Positions 1 to 8,400 of a stretch of 64,000 nucleotides of DNA are shown here, piece after piece; position 1 is the stretch's first letter, and the number at the start of each line of letters is the position of its first letter. The notes below the pieces were generated by a model that was not told the origin of the DNA, searched no databases, and saw nothing but the letters and a program-made list of their open reading frames with translations. The DNA is from Streptomyces sp. NBC_01255 (GTDB taxonomy: Bacteria > Actinomycetota > Actinomycetes > Streptomycetales > Streptomycetaceae), in contig NZ_CP108474.1 in the NCBI RefSeq assembly GCF_036226445.1, forward strand, positions 1,612,001 to 1,676,000, read 5' to 3'. The position numbers were made by a program, and so were the translations under genes.

Positions 1-926
1 GGCGTCGCGTCGGGAAGGCCGGCGCCGGGGCCGGGGCCCGCGCCGGGGGTGGCGAGGGCTTCGGGGAGGTCGTCGGTGCCCCGCAGGCCGGCGGCGGTCC
101 TCGTACGGGTCTGGTGGAGGAAGCGGGGTTCGGCGAAGGCACCGAGCGCGGCCCTGACCTCGGGGAGGTGCGGGTGTTCGGCGTGGAGCGCGGCGGAGAG
201 CTGCGCCTTGGGGACGGCGATTCCGGCGGCGGTGAGCGCGTCGAGGGCGGTGCGTGGGTCTTCGAAGGAGGTCGCGAGGTGGCAGGTGTCGAGGCAGACG
301 CCGATGCGGGCGCGCGGTACGCCGCTGAGCGCGGCGACGGCGTCGGCGACCGTTTCGACGGTGCAGCCGGGTTCCGGTTCGAGGCCGATCCGGATGCTTC
401 GTCCGGTGAGCTCCTCGAGTGCGTCGAGGCGGGTGGCGAGCGTGGCCAGGGCGGTGCGGGCGGTGGCGGCCGCGCGGGTGCCGAAGGGGGTGCGCCAGGC
501 GAGGGGCAGGGTGGAGACGGATCCCTCGCTGACGTCCTCGGGGAGGAGCGCGGCGAGGAGCCGGGCCAGGTCGGTGGTGTGGGCGAGGCGTTCGGGACGG
601 GTCCAGTCGGGCTGGTAGACCCGGTGCTTGACCTCGTCGGCGCCGAAGCCCTCGTAGGGGAAGCCGTTCAGGGTGACCACTTCGAGGCCGCGGCGGTCGA
701 GTTCGGCGCGCAGGGCGCGGAGCGAGGCCGGGTCGGTGGTCAGGGTGTGGGCGGCGGCGCGTGCGAGCCAGAGGCCGATGCCGAGACGATCGCGGCCGAG
801 GCGGCGGCGGACGGGCTCGCAGTGGTCGCGGAGCTGGGCGAGGACGCCGTCGAGGGTCTCGGCCGGGTGGACGTTGGTGCAGTACGCGAGGTGGACGGTG
901 GAGCCGTCGGGGTGCCGGAAGCGCAT
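1..926 (-). CDS. eboE: EboE-like TIM-barrel metabolite traffic protein (C-terminus cut by window edge)
   Basis: Last visible gene of the ebo-type operon; it continues past base 1, so about 308 codons are seen. The N-terminus, beginning MRFRHPDG and followed by LAYCTNVHPAE, is the hallmark opening of EboE, a xylose-isomerase-like TIM-barrel family. Later segments LNGFPYEGFG, GLEPEPGC and GVCLDTCHL fit the barrel's metal/substrate-facing strands. I chose the ATG at 926, 10 nt after the TatD-like gene's stop, because the alternative ATG at 940 is in another frame. Ebo proteins are reported to help export scytonemin precursors in cyanobacteria; their chemistry is unsettled, and the substrate here is unknown. 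Confident on family, not on function. Confidence 0.85.
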   Translation of the reverse strand, partial: MRFRHPDGSTVHLAYCTNVHPAETLDGVLAQLRDHCEPVRRRLGRDRLGIGLWLARAAAHTLTTDPASLRALRAELDRRGLEVVTLNGFPYEGFGADEVKHRVYQPDWTRPERLAHTTDLARLLAALLPEDVSEGSVSTLPLAWRTPFGTRAAATARTALATLATRLDALEELTGRSIRIGLEPEPGCTVETVADAVAALSGVPRARIGVCLDTCHLATSFEDPRTALDALTAAGIAVPKAQLSAALHAEHPHLPEVRAALGAFAEPRFLHQTRTRTAAGLRGTDDLPEALATPGAGPGPGAGLPDAT

Positions 927-936
927 GCGGGGTGCC

Positions 937-1785
937 TCATTCCCCGCCGCGGAGGAGGGAGTTGCCCTCGTGCAGGCCCTGTGGGGAGGGGAGGTCGAGC
1001 CGGAGGCGCCCGCTGAGTCCGTAGAAGGCGACGGGGTTGCGCCAGAGGACCCGGTCGACGTCGTCGTCGGTGAATCCGGCGGCGAGCATGGCGTCGCCGA
1101 CGGCACGGGTCTTGAGGGGGTCGCTCCTGCCCCAGTCGGCTGCCGAGTTCACGAGGACCCGCGCGGTCCCGTGGTTCCGGAGGATCGCGACCATCCGGTC
1201 CACGTCCATCTTGGTGTCGGGGTAGACGGAGAAGCCGAGCCAGGCGCCGCTGTCGGCGGCCTCCTTGACGGTGGTCTCGTTGAGGTGGTCGAGGAGGACG
1301 CGGTCGGGGGCGAGCGCGGACTCGCGGACGACGTCGATGGTGCGGCGCAGGCCGGTGAGCTTGTCGCGGTGCGGGGTGTGGACGAGGGCGGGCAGGCCTT
1401 GGTCGGCGGCCAGCTGGAGCTGGGCGGCGAGGGCGGTGTCCTCGGCCGGCGTCAGGGAGTCGTAGCCGATCTCGCCGACGGCGACGACACCGTCCTTGGC
1501 GAGGTAGCGGGGCAGGTCGTCGAGGACGGGGGTGCAGCGGGGGTCGTTGGCCTCCTTGGGGTTGAGGGCGAGGGCGCAGTGGTGGGTGATGCCGTACTGG
1601 GCGGCGCGGAAGGGTTCCCAGCCGAGGAGCGAGTCGAAGTAGTCGAGGAAGGAGGCGGGCGAGGTGCGGGGCTGGCCGAGCCAGAAGGAGGGTTCGACGA
1701 GGGCGCGGACGCCGGCGTCGCGCATCGCCTGGTAGTCGTCCGTGGTGCGCGAGGTCATGTGGATGTGGGGGTCGAAGACGCGCAT
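937..1785 (-). CDS. eboB: TatD-like metal-dependent hydrolase (EboB type)
   Basis: A 282-residue amidohydrolase-fold protein. Metal-site motifs are in order: DPHIH near the N-terminus, GEIGYD mid-protein, HTPHRDK, DHLNE and NSAADWG. It starts at the ATG at 1785, sharing one base with the stop of the upstream gene (TGATG), so translation is probably coupled. The fifth position of a six-gene minus-strand operon and the family signature identify it as the TatD-like ebo member rather than the housekeeping TatD DNase. The substrate cannot be told from sequence. Confidence 0.85.
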   Translation of the reverse strand: MRVFDPHIHMTSRTTDDYQAMRDAGVRALVEPSFWLGQPRTSPASFLDYFDSLLGWEPFRAAQYGITHHCALALNPKEANDPRCTPVLDDLPRYLAKDGVVAVGEIGYDSLTPAEDTALAAQLQLAADQGLPALVHTPHRDKLTGLRRTIDVVRESALAPDRVLLDHLNETTVKEAADSGAWLGFSVYPDTKMDVDRMVAILRNHGTARVLVNSAADWGRSDPLKTRAVGDAMLAAGFTDDDVDRVLWRNPVAFYGLSGRLRLDLPSPQGLHEGNSLLRGGE

Positions 1786-2345
1786 CAGGACTCCTCGACG
1801 GGTGCGGTGGCGGTGAGGGCGAGGACGTGGGGCAGGTCGGCGGGGAGGGGGCGGCCCGCGGCGGTGAGCTCGGCGGCGTGGGCGGCGAGCATCCGGGCGA
1901 GTTCGGTGTCTCCGGCGGAGCGCTCGGCGAGGCCGGCGACGGCGGTGACGGGGACGCCGGTGAAGAGGCATTTCAGCAGGGCGTGGCGCCAGGTGTGGGG
2001 GGTGAGGTGGGTGGCGGCGTAGGGGCCGAGGGCGGCGGCGATGAGGGTGGTGTCGTGGGTGCGCAGGGCGTCCTCGACGAGGGGTACGGCCTCGGGGCCG
2101 GGGACGAGGGAGGGGAGGGCGAGGAGGACGGCGCGGCGCTCGGCGGCGGCGCCGTGGTGGTAGAGGCGGGTGAGTGTGGCGGCGTCGGCGGCGGCCGTCC
2201 GGAGGAGGAGGGTGCGGGCGGAGTCCGCGTGGGTGTGGCCGCAGTGGCGTCCGGCGGCGACGAAGTGCGATTCCCAGTCGGGGGTGCGGGCGGCGGCTTC
2301 GGTGAGTGCCGAGTCCAGCCAGGTGCGGGCGGTGCCGGTCAGCAT
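1785..2345 (-). CDS. eboA: EboA domain-containing protein
   Basis: A 186-residue, largely alpha-helical protein rich in Ala and Leu. The segments AARTPDWESHFVAAGRHCG and THLTPHTWRHALLKCLFTG are typical of the EboA family, which lacks recognised catalytic motifs. The ATG at 2345 overlaps the upstream isomerase by 7 nt, and its stop overlaps the next start (TGATG). No signal peptide or membrane segment is visible, so it is probably cytoplasmic. Presence beside EboB, EboC and EboE makes the family call safe; a scaffold or adaptor role is only a guess. Confidence 0.85.
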   Translation of the reverse strand: MLTGTARTWLDSALTEAAARTPDWESHFVAAGRHCGHTHADSARTLLLRTAAADAATLTRLYHHGAAAERRAVLLALPSLVPGPEAVPLVEDALRTHDTTLIAAALGPYAATHLTPHTWRHALLKCLFTGVPVTAVAGLAERSAGDTELARMLAAHAAELTAAGRPLPADLPHVLALTATAPVEES

Positions 2346-3235
2346 TCCGGGGCCTCCTGCCGCAGGAAGGAGAGGGCGGTGCGGGCGATTTCGGGGCCGG
2401 CGTGGGAGTGCCGGGGCAGTTCGACGACGGTGAGCCCGGTGTAGCCGGCGGTGGTGAGGTCGGCGAGAGCGGCGAGGACGGGCGGGAAGTCGATGTCTCC
2501 GTCGCCGAACGGCAGGTGTTCGTGGACACCGCGGCGCATGTCCTCGATCTGGACGTGGTGCACCCAGGGGGCGGCGGCCCGTACGCAGTCGGCGGGAGGG
2601 AGGGGTTCGAGGCACTGGCAGTGGCCGATGTCGAGGGTGAGGCCCAGGACGGTGGGTGGGGGTGCTCCGAGGAGTCCGCGCAGGTGGTGGAAGTCGTCGA
2701 GGGTGGCGAGGAGGTGACCCGGTTCGGGTTCGACGGCGAGGGGGACGCGGGCGGCGTCTGCGGCTTCCAGGACGGGTGTGAGGGAGGTGGTGAGCCGCTT
2801 CCAGGCCTCGTCGGGTGAGGTGTCCGCGGGGACGGTGCCGCTGAAGCAGTGCACGGCGTGTGCGCCGAGGTCGGCCGCGACCCTGACGGCCCGGAGCAGC
2901 AGCCGGGTGCGGGCGGCCCGGTCCTGGGGGTCCGCGTCGAGCAGCGACGGTCCGTGTTTGCGGCGGGGGTCGAGGACGTAGCGGGCGCCGGTCTCGACGG
3001 TGACACCGAGTCCGAGGGCGGCCAGTCGCCGGCCGACCCGGGCGGTGTGGGCGGCCAGGTCGGGCGCGAGCGGGTCGAGGTGCATGTGGTCGAGGGTCAG
3101 GCCGACGCCGTCGTAGCCGAGGTCGGCGAGGAGGCCGAGGGCCTCGTCGAGCCGCAGGTCGGTGAGGCCGTTGGTGCCGTAGCCGAGCCTGAGGCGGGGT
3201 GTGGGGCGGGGCCCGGGGTGGGGGGCGGTGCTCAT
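2339..3235 (-). CDS. Sugar phosphate isomerase/epimerase-type TIM barrel (ebo operon)
   Basis: A 298-residue AP-endonuclease-2-like barrel. RLGYGTNGLTD marks the first strand; VEPEPGHLL, LTLDIGHCQC, HHVQIEDM and VVELPRHSH are the strand ends that normally carry divalent-metal ligands (Glu, Asp/His, His, Glu). Start ATG at 3235 overlaps the prenyltransferase stop (ATGA), and the end overlaps EboA by 7 nt. It is distinct from EboE downstream, so the operon holds two TIM-barrel proteins. The reaction is unknown; enolisation of a sugar or cyclitol derivative would suit the inositol-synthase-like partner. Confidence 0.8.
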   Translation of the reverse strand: MSTAPHPGPRPTPRLRLGYGTNGLTDLRLDEALGLLADLGYDGVGLTLDHMHLDPLAPDLAAHTARVGRRLAALGLGVTVETGARYVLDPRRKHGPSLLDADPQDRAARTRLLLRAVRVAADLGAHAVHCFSGTVPADTSPDEAWKRLTTSLTPVLEAADAARVPLAVEPEPGHLLATLDDFHHLRGLLGAPPPTVLGLTLDIGHCQCLEPLPPADCVRAAAPWVHHVQIEDMRRGVHEHLPFGDGDIDFPPVLAALADLTTAGYTGLTVVELPRHSHAGPEIARTALSFLRQEAPEC

Positions 3236-4173
3236 GTGGGGCTCACCTTCCGGGCGAGGGCGCGGGCGAGCGGGACGAGCCCGAGGAGCCCGAGCGCCGT
3301 GCCGGGGGCTCCGGCGCGGGCGGCCAGCGCGGCCTGGAGCGGGATCGTCGCCCGTATCCCGCCGCCGACGGCCCGCTCGGTGAGCGCCGCGGAGGGGTTG
3401 AGCGCCGCATGCAGGAGGTGGGTGGCGGGGGTGCGGGCGTAGGCCAGGGCGAGGAGGGGGCCGAGGCGGGGAGGGGGGAGGGTGGGGCGGGGGCGGGGGG
3501 CGGGGGCCCCGGAGGGAGGGGATTGTTTCGCGCGGCTCGATACCGTCCCGGCCACCGCCAGGGTCACGGCGAGCGCCGCGAGCGGGGTGCGGGTCGAGCC
3601 GCCGTGGGTCTCGTGGCGGGAGACGGCGGTGACGGCGTAGGTGTGGGCGCCGAGGAGAGCGGCGGCGGGCAGAGCGGCGGGGAGCGAGCGGAGGGCGCGG
3701 CGCGGCGGGTCGGTGGTGGCCGTGGCGCCGAGGAGGAGGTCGAGGGCTCGGGCGGTCGCCATCGTGGCCGGGCCCGCCGGAGTGTGCTTGAGGCCGAGGT
3801 CGTAGACCCAGACGGTGGTGGCGAGGGCGGTGGCGACCGCGAGGGCCGGGCGGCTGGCGCGGGAGGCGAGGCCGAGGCCGGTCGCCGTCAGGGCGGCCGA
3901 GGCCGCGAGGGCGGCGGCGGGGGTGATGCGGCCTGAGGGCAGCGGGCGGTGCGGGCGTTCGGCGGCGTCCTCGTCGCGGTCGGCCCAGTCGTTGAGTGCC
4001 ATGCCCGCCTCGTACAGGCAGAGGGACGCGGCGATCGCCCACAGCGTGCCGCGCCCGGGGCGCGAGCCGGCGGCGGCCGCCCCGGCGAGGACGTCGCCGG
4101 GTACGGAGGCAAGCGCCGAGACGCGGAGGAGTTCCGCCCAGGCCCTCGGGCCGCCGGTCGCGCGGGTCGTCAT
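3232..4173 (-). CDS. eboC: UbiA-family prenyltransferase (EboC type)
   Basis: A 313-residue multi-pass membrane protein with about eight hydrophobic segments. The first aspartate-rich motif is NDWADRDEDAAERPHRPLPSG-like at roughly residues 61-80; the second is reduced (VYDLGLKHTPAG). UbiA enzymes join an isoprenoid diphosphate to an acceptor at the membrane. ATGA overlaps couple it to the inositol-synthase-like gene before it and the isomerase after it. The C-terminal third is Pro/Arg-rich and weakly conserved. In ebo clusters this is EboC. The weak second motif means donor binding should not be assumed. Confidence 0.85.
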   Translation of the reverse strand: MTTRATGGPRAWAELLRVSALASVPGDVLAGAAAAGSRPGRGTLWAIAASLCLYEAGMALNDWADRDEDAAERPHRPLPSGRITPAAALAASAALTATGLGLASRASRPALAVATALATTVWVYDLGLKHTPAGPATMATARALDLLLGATATTDPPRRALRSLPAALPAAALLGAHTYAVTAVSRHETHGGSTRTPLAALAVTLAVAGTVSSRAKQSPPSGAPAPRPRPTLPPPRLGPLLALAYARTPATHLLHAALNPSAALTERAVGGGIRATIPLQAALAARAGAPGTALGLLGLVPLARALARKVSPT

Positions 4174-5351
4174 CGTCGTACCCCTGGCGTCGGGGCTGCT
4201 TCGGGCGTCGGCTCTTGTCCGGGTGGGGGCGTGTCCGTGGCGTGTGTCGTGCTCAGGGTCCTGCCGAAGCTGACGAGGCGGGTGTACTGGGCCGCGAGGG
4301 AGGCGGGAGGGGTGCCTTCGGGGTCCTTGAAGTAGAAGGCGAGGTCGTCGAGGGAGCCGGTGAGGCCCCTCTCGTGGGCGCGGGCGGTGAGGCGGGCGAG
4401 GTCCAGGACGAGGGGTGCGGCGAGGGCGGAGTCGCAGCCCTGCCAGAGGGTCTGGAGGATCATGCGGGTGCCGAGGAAGCCGTCGAAGGCGATGTGGTCC
4501 CAGGCGGTCTTCCACTCCCCCAGGGCGGGGACGTCGTCGATGTGGACCTGTCCTTCGACCGCGCCGCCGAGGGTGTCGGTGAGGACGCGTTCCTTCCCGG
4601 CGTTCTTGGCGGCGGCGGCCGCCGGGTCGGCGAGGGCCGCTCCGTCGCCGCCGCCGAGGAGGTTGCTGCCGGACCAGGCGCGTACGGTCAGGGCGCGCTG
4701 GAGGAACATCGGGGCGAGGACGGCCCGCAGGAGGGTCTGTCCGGTCTTGCCGTCGCGACCGGCGTGGGGCAGTCCGCTCGCCGCGAGCGGTGCGGCGAGT
4801 GCGGGGTGGCGGAGTCCGGTGGACGGGGTGAAGTTGACGTACGGGCAGCCCGCGCGGAGCGCGGCGGCGGCGTAGAGGCTGCTGGGTGGGAGCCCGACGC
4901 CCCCCGACGCCGGCTCCGTGGAGGCCACATTGACGACCACGACGCGGTCCAGGCCAATGCGTTCCCGGAAGTCCGTCAGGTCGGCGGTGAAGGCGGTGAC
5001 GAGCTGTTCGTCGGTGCGGGTGTCGCCGGGGAGGGGGCCGCCGGGGCGGATCTCCCGGTCGGCGGCTTCGAGTTCGGCGGTGACGGCGCTCGCCAGGCCG
5101 TACGGGAGGACTCCGGCGGTGGTGAGCTGTTCGGCCCGTTTGGGGAGGGGGAAGTCGGTGGTGTCGTGGCCGCCGAAGACGAGTGTGGCGAGTGGTGGGA
5201 GGCCGGCGTCGGCGAGGTCGGGTGTCTCGGTGGCCATGCCGGTGGGTGGGTGGAGTCCGGCGACGAGGGCGGCGCAGCCGGCCACGGTGGTGGTGGCGAC
5301 GGATCCTCGCGCGCCGATGAGCCAGATTCCCGTGCGGTGTCCGGTGGGCAT
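4170..5351 (-). CDS. myo-inositol-1-phosphate synthase-like protein
   Basis: A 393-residue Rossmann protein of the Ino1 superfamily. N-terminal GARGSVATT (about residues 13-21) is the NAD loop; VNVASTEP, NFTPSTG, GRDGKTGQT and SNLLGGGDG follow the order seen in inositol-phosphate synthases. The second conserved region (AKNAGKER, then HIDDVPALGEWKTAWDH) keeps lysines. It is the promoter-proximal gene, starting at ATG 5351 with GGGAGG 8 nt upstream, and overlaps the UbiA gene by ATGA. Classic ebo clusters instead carry EboD, a dehydroquinate-synthase-like cyclase, so a second type of sugar cyclase appears to fill that place. True inositol-phosphate synthase activity is unproven. Confidence 0.8.
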   Translation of the reverse strand: MPTGHRTGIWLIGARGSVATTTVAGCAALVAGLHPPTGMATETPDLADAGLPPLATLVFGGHDTTDFPLPKRAEQLTTAGVLPYGLASAVTAELEAADREIRPGGPLPGDTRTDEQLVTAFTADLTDFRERIGLDRVVVVNVASTEPASGGVGLPPSSLYAAAALRAGCPYVNFTPSTGLRHPALAAPLAASGLPHAGRDGKTGQTLLRAVLAPMFLQRALTVRAWSGSNLLGGGDGAALADPAAAAAKNAGKERVLTDTLGGAVEGQVHIDDVPALGEWKTAWDHIAFDGFLGTRMILQTLWQGCDSALAAPLVLDLARLTARAHERGLTGSLDDLAFYFKDPEGTPPASLAAQYTRLVSFGRTLSTTHATDTPPPGQEPTPEAAPTPGVRR

Positions 5352-5399
5352 GTCGACGGCCTCCCTGCTCGTCCTGCGGGGGTGGTGTGTGGGGTGGGG

Positions 5400-5434
5400 G
5401 ACGGTGGGCGGGTACGGCGGCCCCGCCCACCGTC
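5400..5434 (-). terminator. Hairpin terminator after the ThuA/DUF1080 gene
   Basis: A 13-bp perfect stem (5400-5412 with 5422-5434, arm GACGGTGGGCGGG) and 9-nt loop, 27 nt past the stop of the giant gene and 49 nt before the ebo operon start. There is no T-run, as is usual for actinobacterial terminators. It should separate the two transcription units. Confidence 0.7.
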
Positions 5435-5460
5435 GTCCGGTGGGGGTGGTCAGAGGGCGG

Positions 5461-8400
5461 TCAGGAGGAGAGCTCCCTGATCTGGATGTTGCGGAAGGCC
5501 GCCCGGTCCGCGGCTCCGTGGTTCTGGATGCCGATGTGGCCGGTGGTGAGGGAGCGGGCGGGGTCGGTGTTGGTGAAGTCGTTGATCTTGACGCCGTTGA
5601 GGATGACCTGGAGGCGTTCGCCCTGGACGCGGATCTCGTACGTGTTCCACTGGCCGGGCGGGCGGAGGACGCGGTCGCGGGCGGTGAGGTTGGCCGACTT
5701 GAAGCCGTAGACGGCTCCGGTGGTGCGGTCGGCGGTGTCGGTGGCGTCGATCTGGATCTCGTAGCCGTTGTTCACGGCCGACCAGGGGTCGTCGGAGGCG
5801 GGGAATCCGACGAAGATGCCGGAGTTGTCGTCGCCGGTGAGTTTCCAGTCGAGGGTGAGGGAGTACGACCGGAATTCCTTGGCCTGGTACCAGAGGAGGC
5901 CCATGCCGCCGGTGGTACGGAGTTCGCCGTCGGTGACGTCGAAGGCGCCGGGTCCGGCCTGCTTCCAGCCTTCGGTGGTCGCGCCGTTGAAGAGGCTGCG
6001 GCTTCCGGTCTGGGGTCGGCAGTCGGCCTTGACCTGGCCGGTGGCGTACTGGAGTCCGCCCGACAGGTGCTGTCGGAAGGCGGGTTCGGCGTACGACTCC
6101 TTGGTGTGGCCGCCGCCGGTGTAGAAGGAGCGGCCGCCGCCGTAGCTCTGGCACCAGGCGATGGGGTGGTCGCCCTTCATGGTGCCGCCCTGGTAGGTGG
6201 TCTCGTCGAGGGTGGCGAGGATGCGGGCCTGACCGCGGGGGTTGGTGCGGTAGTTGTACCACTCGTCGGTGCGCTGCCAGGGGCCGTCGAGGTGGGCGGT
6301 GGCGGGGTGGGTGTGGTCTTCGACGCGTACGGTGGCGGGCTGGATCTGGGGGTGGGACTGGAAGTGTGCGCCGACGAGGCCGCCGTAGAAGCTCCAGTCG
6401 TATTCGGTGTCGGCGGCGGCGTGGACGCCGAGGTAGCCGCCGCCTTGGGAGACGTAGTTCTCGAAGGCGGTCTGCTGGTCGGTGTCGAGGACGTCGCCGG
6501 TGGTGGAGAGGAAGACGACGGCGTCGTAGCGGGCGAGGTTGTTGGTGGTGAACTGGCGTGGTTCTTCGGTGGCGTCGACGGTGATGCCGTGTGCGGCGCC
6601 GAGTTCCTTGAGGGCGGTGATGCCGGTGGGGATGGAGTCGTGGCGGAAGCCGGCGGTCTTGGAGAAGACGAGGACGCGTTTGGCGGTGCGGTCGGCGGGG
6701 GTGCTGGAGATGGTGAAGTCGTCGAGGTCGTAGAGCGCGCCGGTGCCGCCCTTGAAGACGAGGTAGAGCTGGGTGGTCTTGCGGGGTACGGCGCGGAGGG
6801 GGACGTCGACGTCCTGGAAGGTCTCCCAGCTGCCGGTGACGGGGACGGTGGTGGAGCCGAGGAGGGGGCCGGTGGGTGAGCCGGTGCGGACTTCGAGGTA
6901 GCCGCCGGTGCCGCCGGAGGAGACGCGGGCGGTGAGTTCGGTGGCGCCGGTGAGGTTGTACGGGGTGAAGGCGATCCAGTCGCCGTCGTTGATGTCGCCG
7001 ACGGTGCGGCCGCCGTTGGCCTGGGTCTTGTCGTAGGTGCGGATGCCGTCCTGGCTGTCGAAGTGTTCGGCCTGGCGGTGGCGGGGCTGGAGTTTGGCCT
7101 GGTCGCGGCCGGTGAGGGCGGCTTGTCCGCCGCCTCCGCCGTCGGTGTACTCGGCGGTGAAGACGGCGAAGATGTTGGCGTCGTCGTCGTGGCCGCCGTC
7201 GGCGGAGGTCTTGATGGTGCCGGTGCAGCCGTTGGCGGAGGTGACGGGGTGGCCGTGGCTGTCGTGGCCGAGGACGTAGGTGACCTTGATCTTGGCGCAG
7301 TCGATGGGGCCTGTGGCGGCGTCTTCGGGGTCGGTGACGGTCACCTTGAAGGGGACTTCGTCGCCGAAGGCGAAGAGGGCTCCTTCTGCGGGGAGTTGGA
7401 GGTCGACCTTGGGTGCGGTGTTGCCGACGACGATGTGGGCGGAGGCGGATCCGGTGCGGCCGGTGGGGTCGTGGGCGGTGACGGTGGCGGTGTAGGTGCC
7501 GTTTGTGCGGTAGGTGTGGGTGGGGTTGGCGGTGGTGGCGGTGGTGCCGTCGCCGAAGTCCCAGGTGTAGGTGAGGGGTTCGCCGTCGGCGTCGGTGGTT
7601 CCGGCGGAGGAGAAGGCGACCTTGAGGGGTGCGGTGCCGGAGGTCTTGTTCGCGGTCGCTTCGGCGACGGGTGAGCGGCCTCCGGTGGCGTTTTCGATGC
7701 GGTAGAGGCCGGAGTTGTCGTCGCCGCCGAACCAGGCGGTTCCGTAGTCGAGGACGTAGAGGGCTCCGTCGGGCCCGAAGGCCATGTCCATGATCTGGGT
7801 GCCGGTCCAGGGCACGGGGTTGATGGACTGGACGGTGCCGTCGGTGTTCTGGTCGACGCGCTTGATCCAGCGGCGGCCGAACTCGCCGGCGAAGAAGTCG
7901 CCGTCGTAGGCCTCGGGGAACTTCACCGGGGAGGTGTTGGCGGGGTCGTACCGGTAGACGGGGCCGCCCATGGGTGATTCGGAGCCGGTGCCGAACTCGG
8001 GTACGGAGTCGCCGTTGTAGGGGATCCAGGCGGGTTCGGCGGGGGGCAGGTCGACGAGGCCGGTGTTGTGCGGCGAGTCGTTCTTGAGGGCTCCGCAGTC
8101 GAAGGTGGCGCCGGAGGTGCCGGTGGCGAAGTCGTAGTCGACGTAGGGCTCGTTGTCGCCGGTGCAGAAGGGCCAGCCGAAGTTTGCGGGCTTGGTGACA
8201 CGGGCGAACTCGACCTGTCCGGCGGGGCCGCGGGCGGGGTCGGCGGCGCCGGCGTCGGGGCCGTAGTCGCCGACGTAGAGGATGCCGGTGGCCTTGTCGA
8301 CGCTGAAGCGGAAAGGGTTGCGGAAGCCCATGGCGTAGATCTCGGGCCTGGTCTTGTCGGTGCCCGGGGCGAAGAGGTTGCCGGCGGGGACGGTGTACGT

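Noticed and set aside
49..1016. Long plus-strand open frames overlapping eboE
   Set aside because: They are opposite-strand shadows caused by high GC; the minus-strand frame encodes a recognisable EboE, and the plus frames are Gly/Ala/Arg-rich with no known domain.
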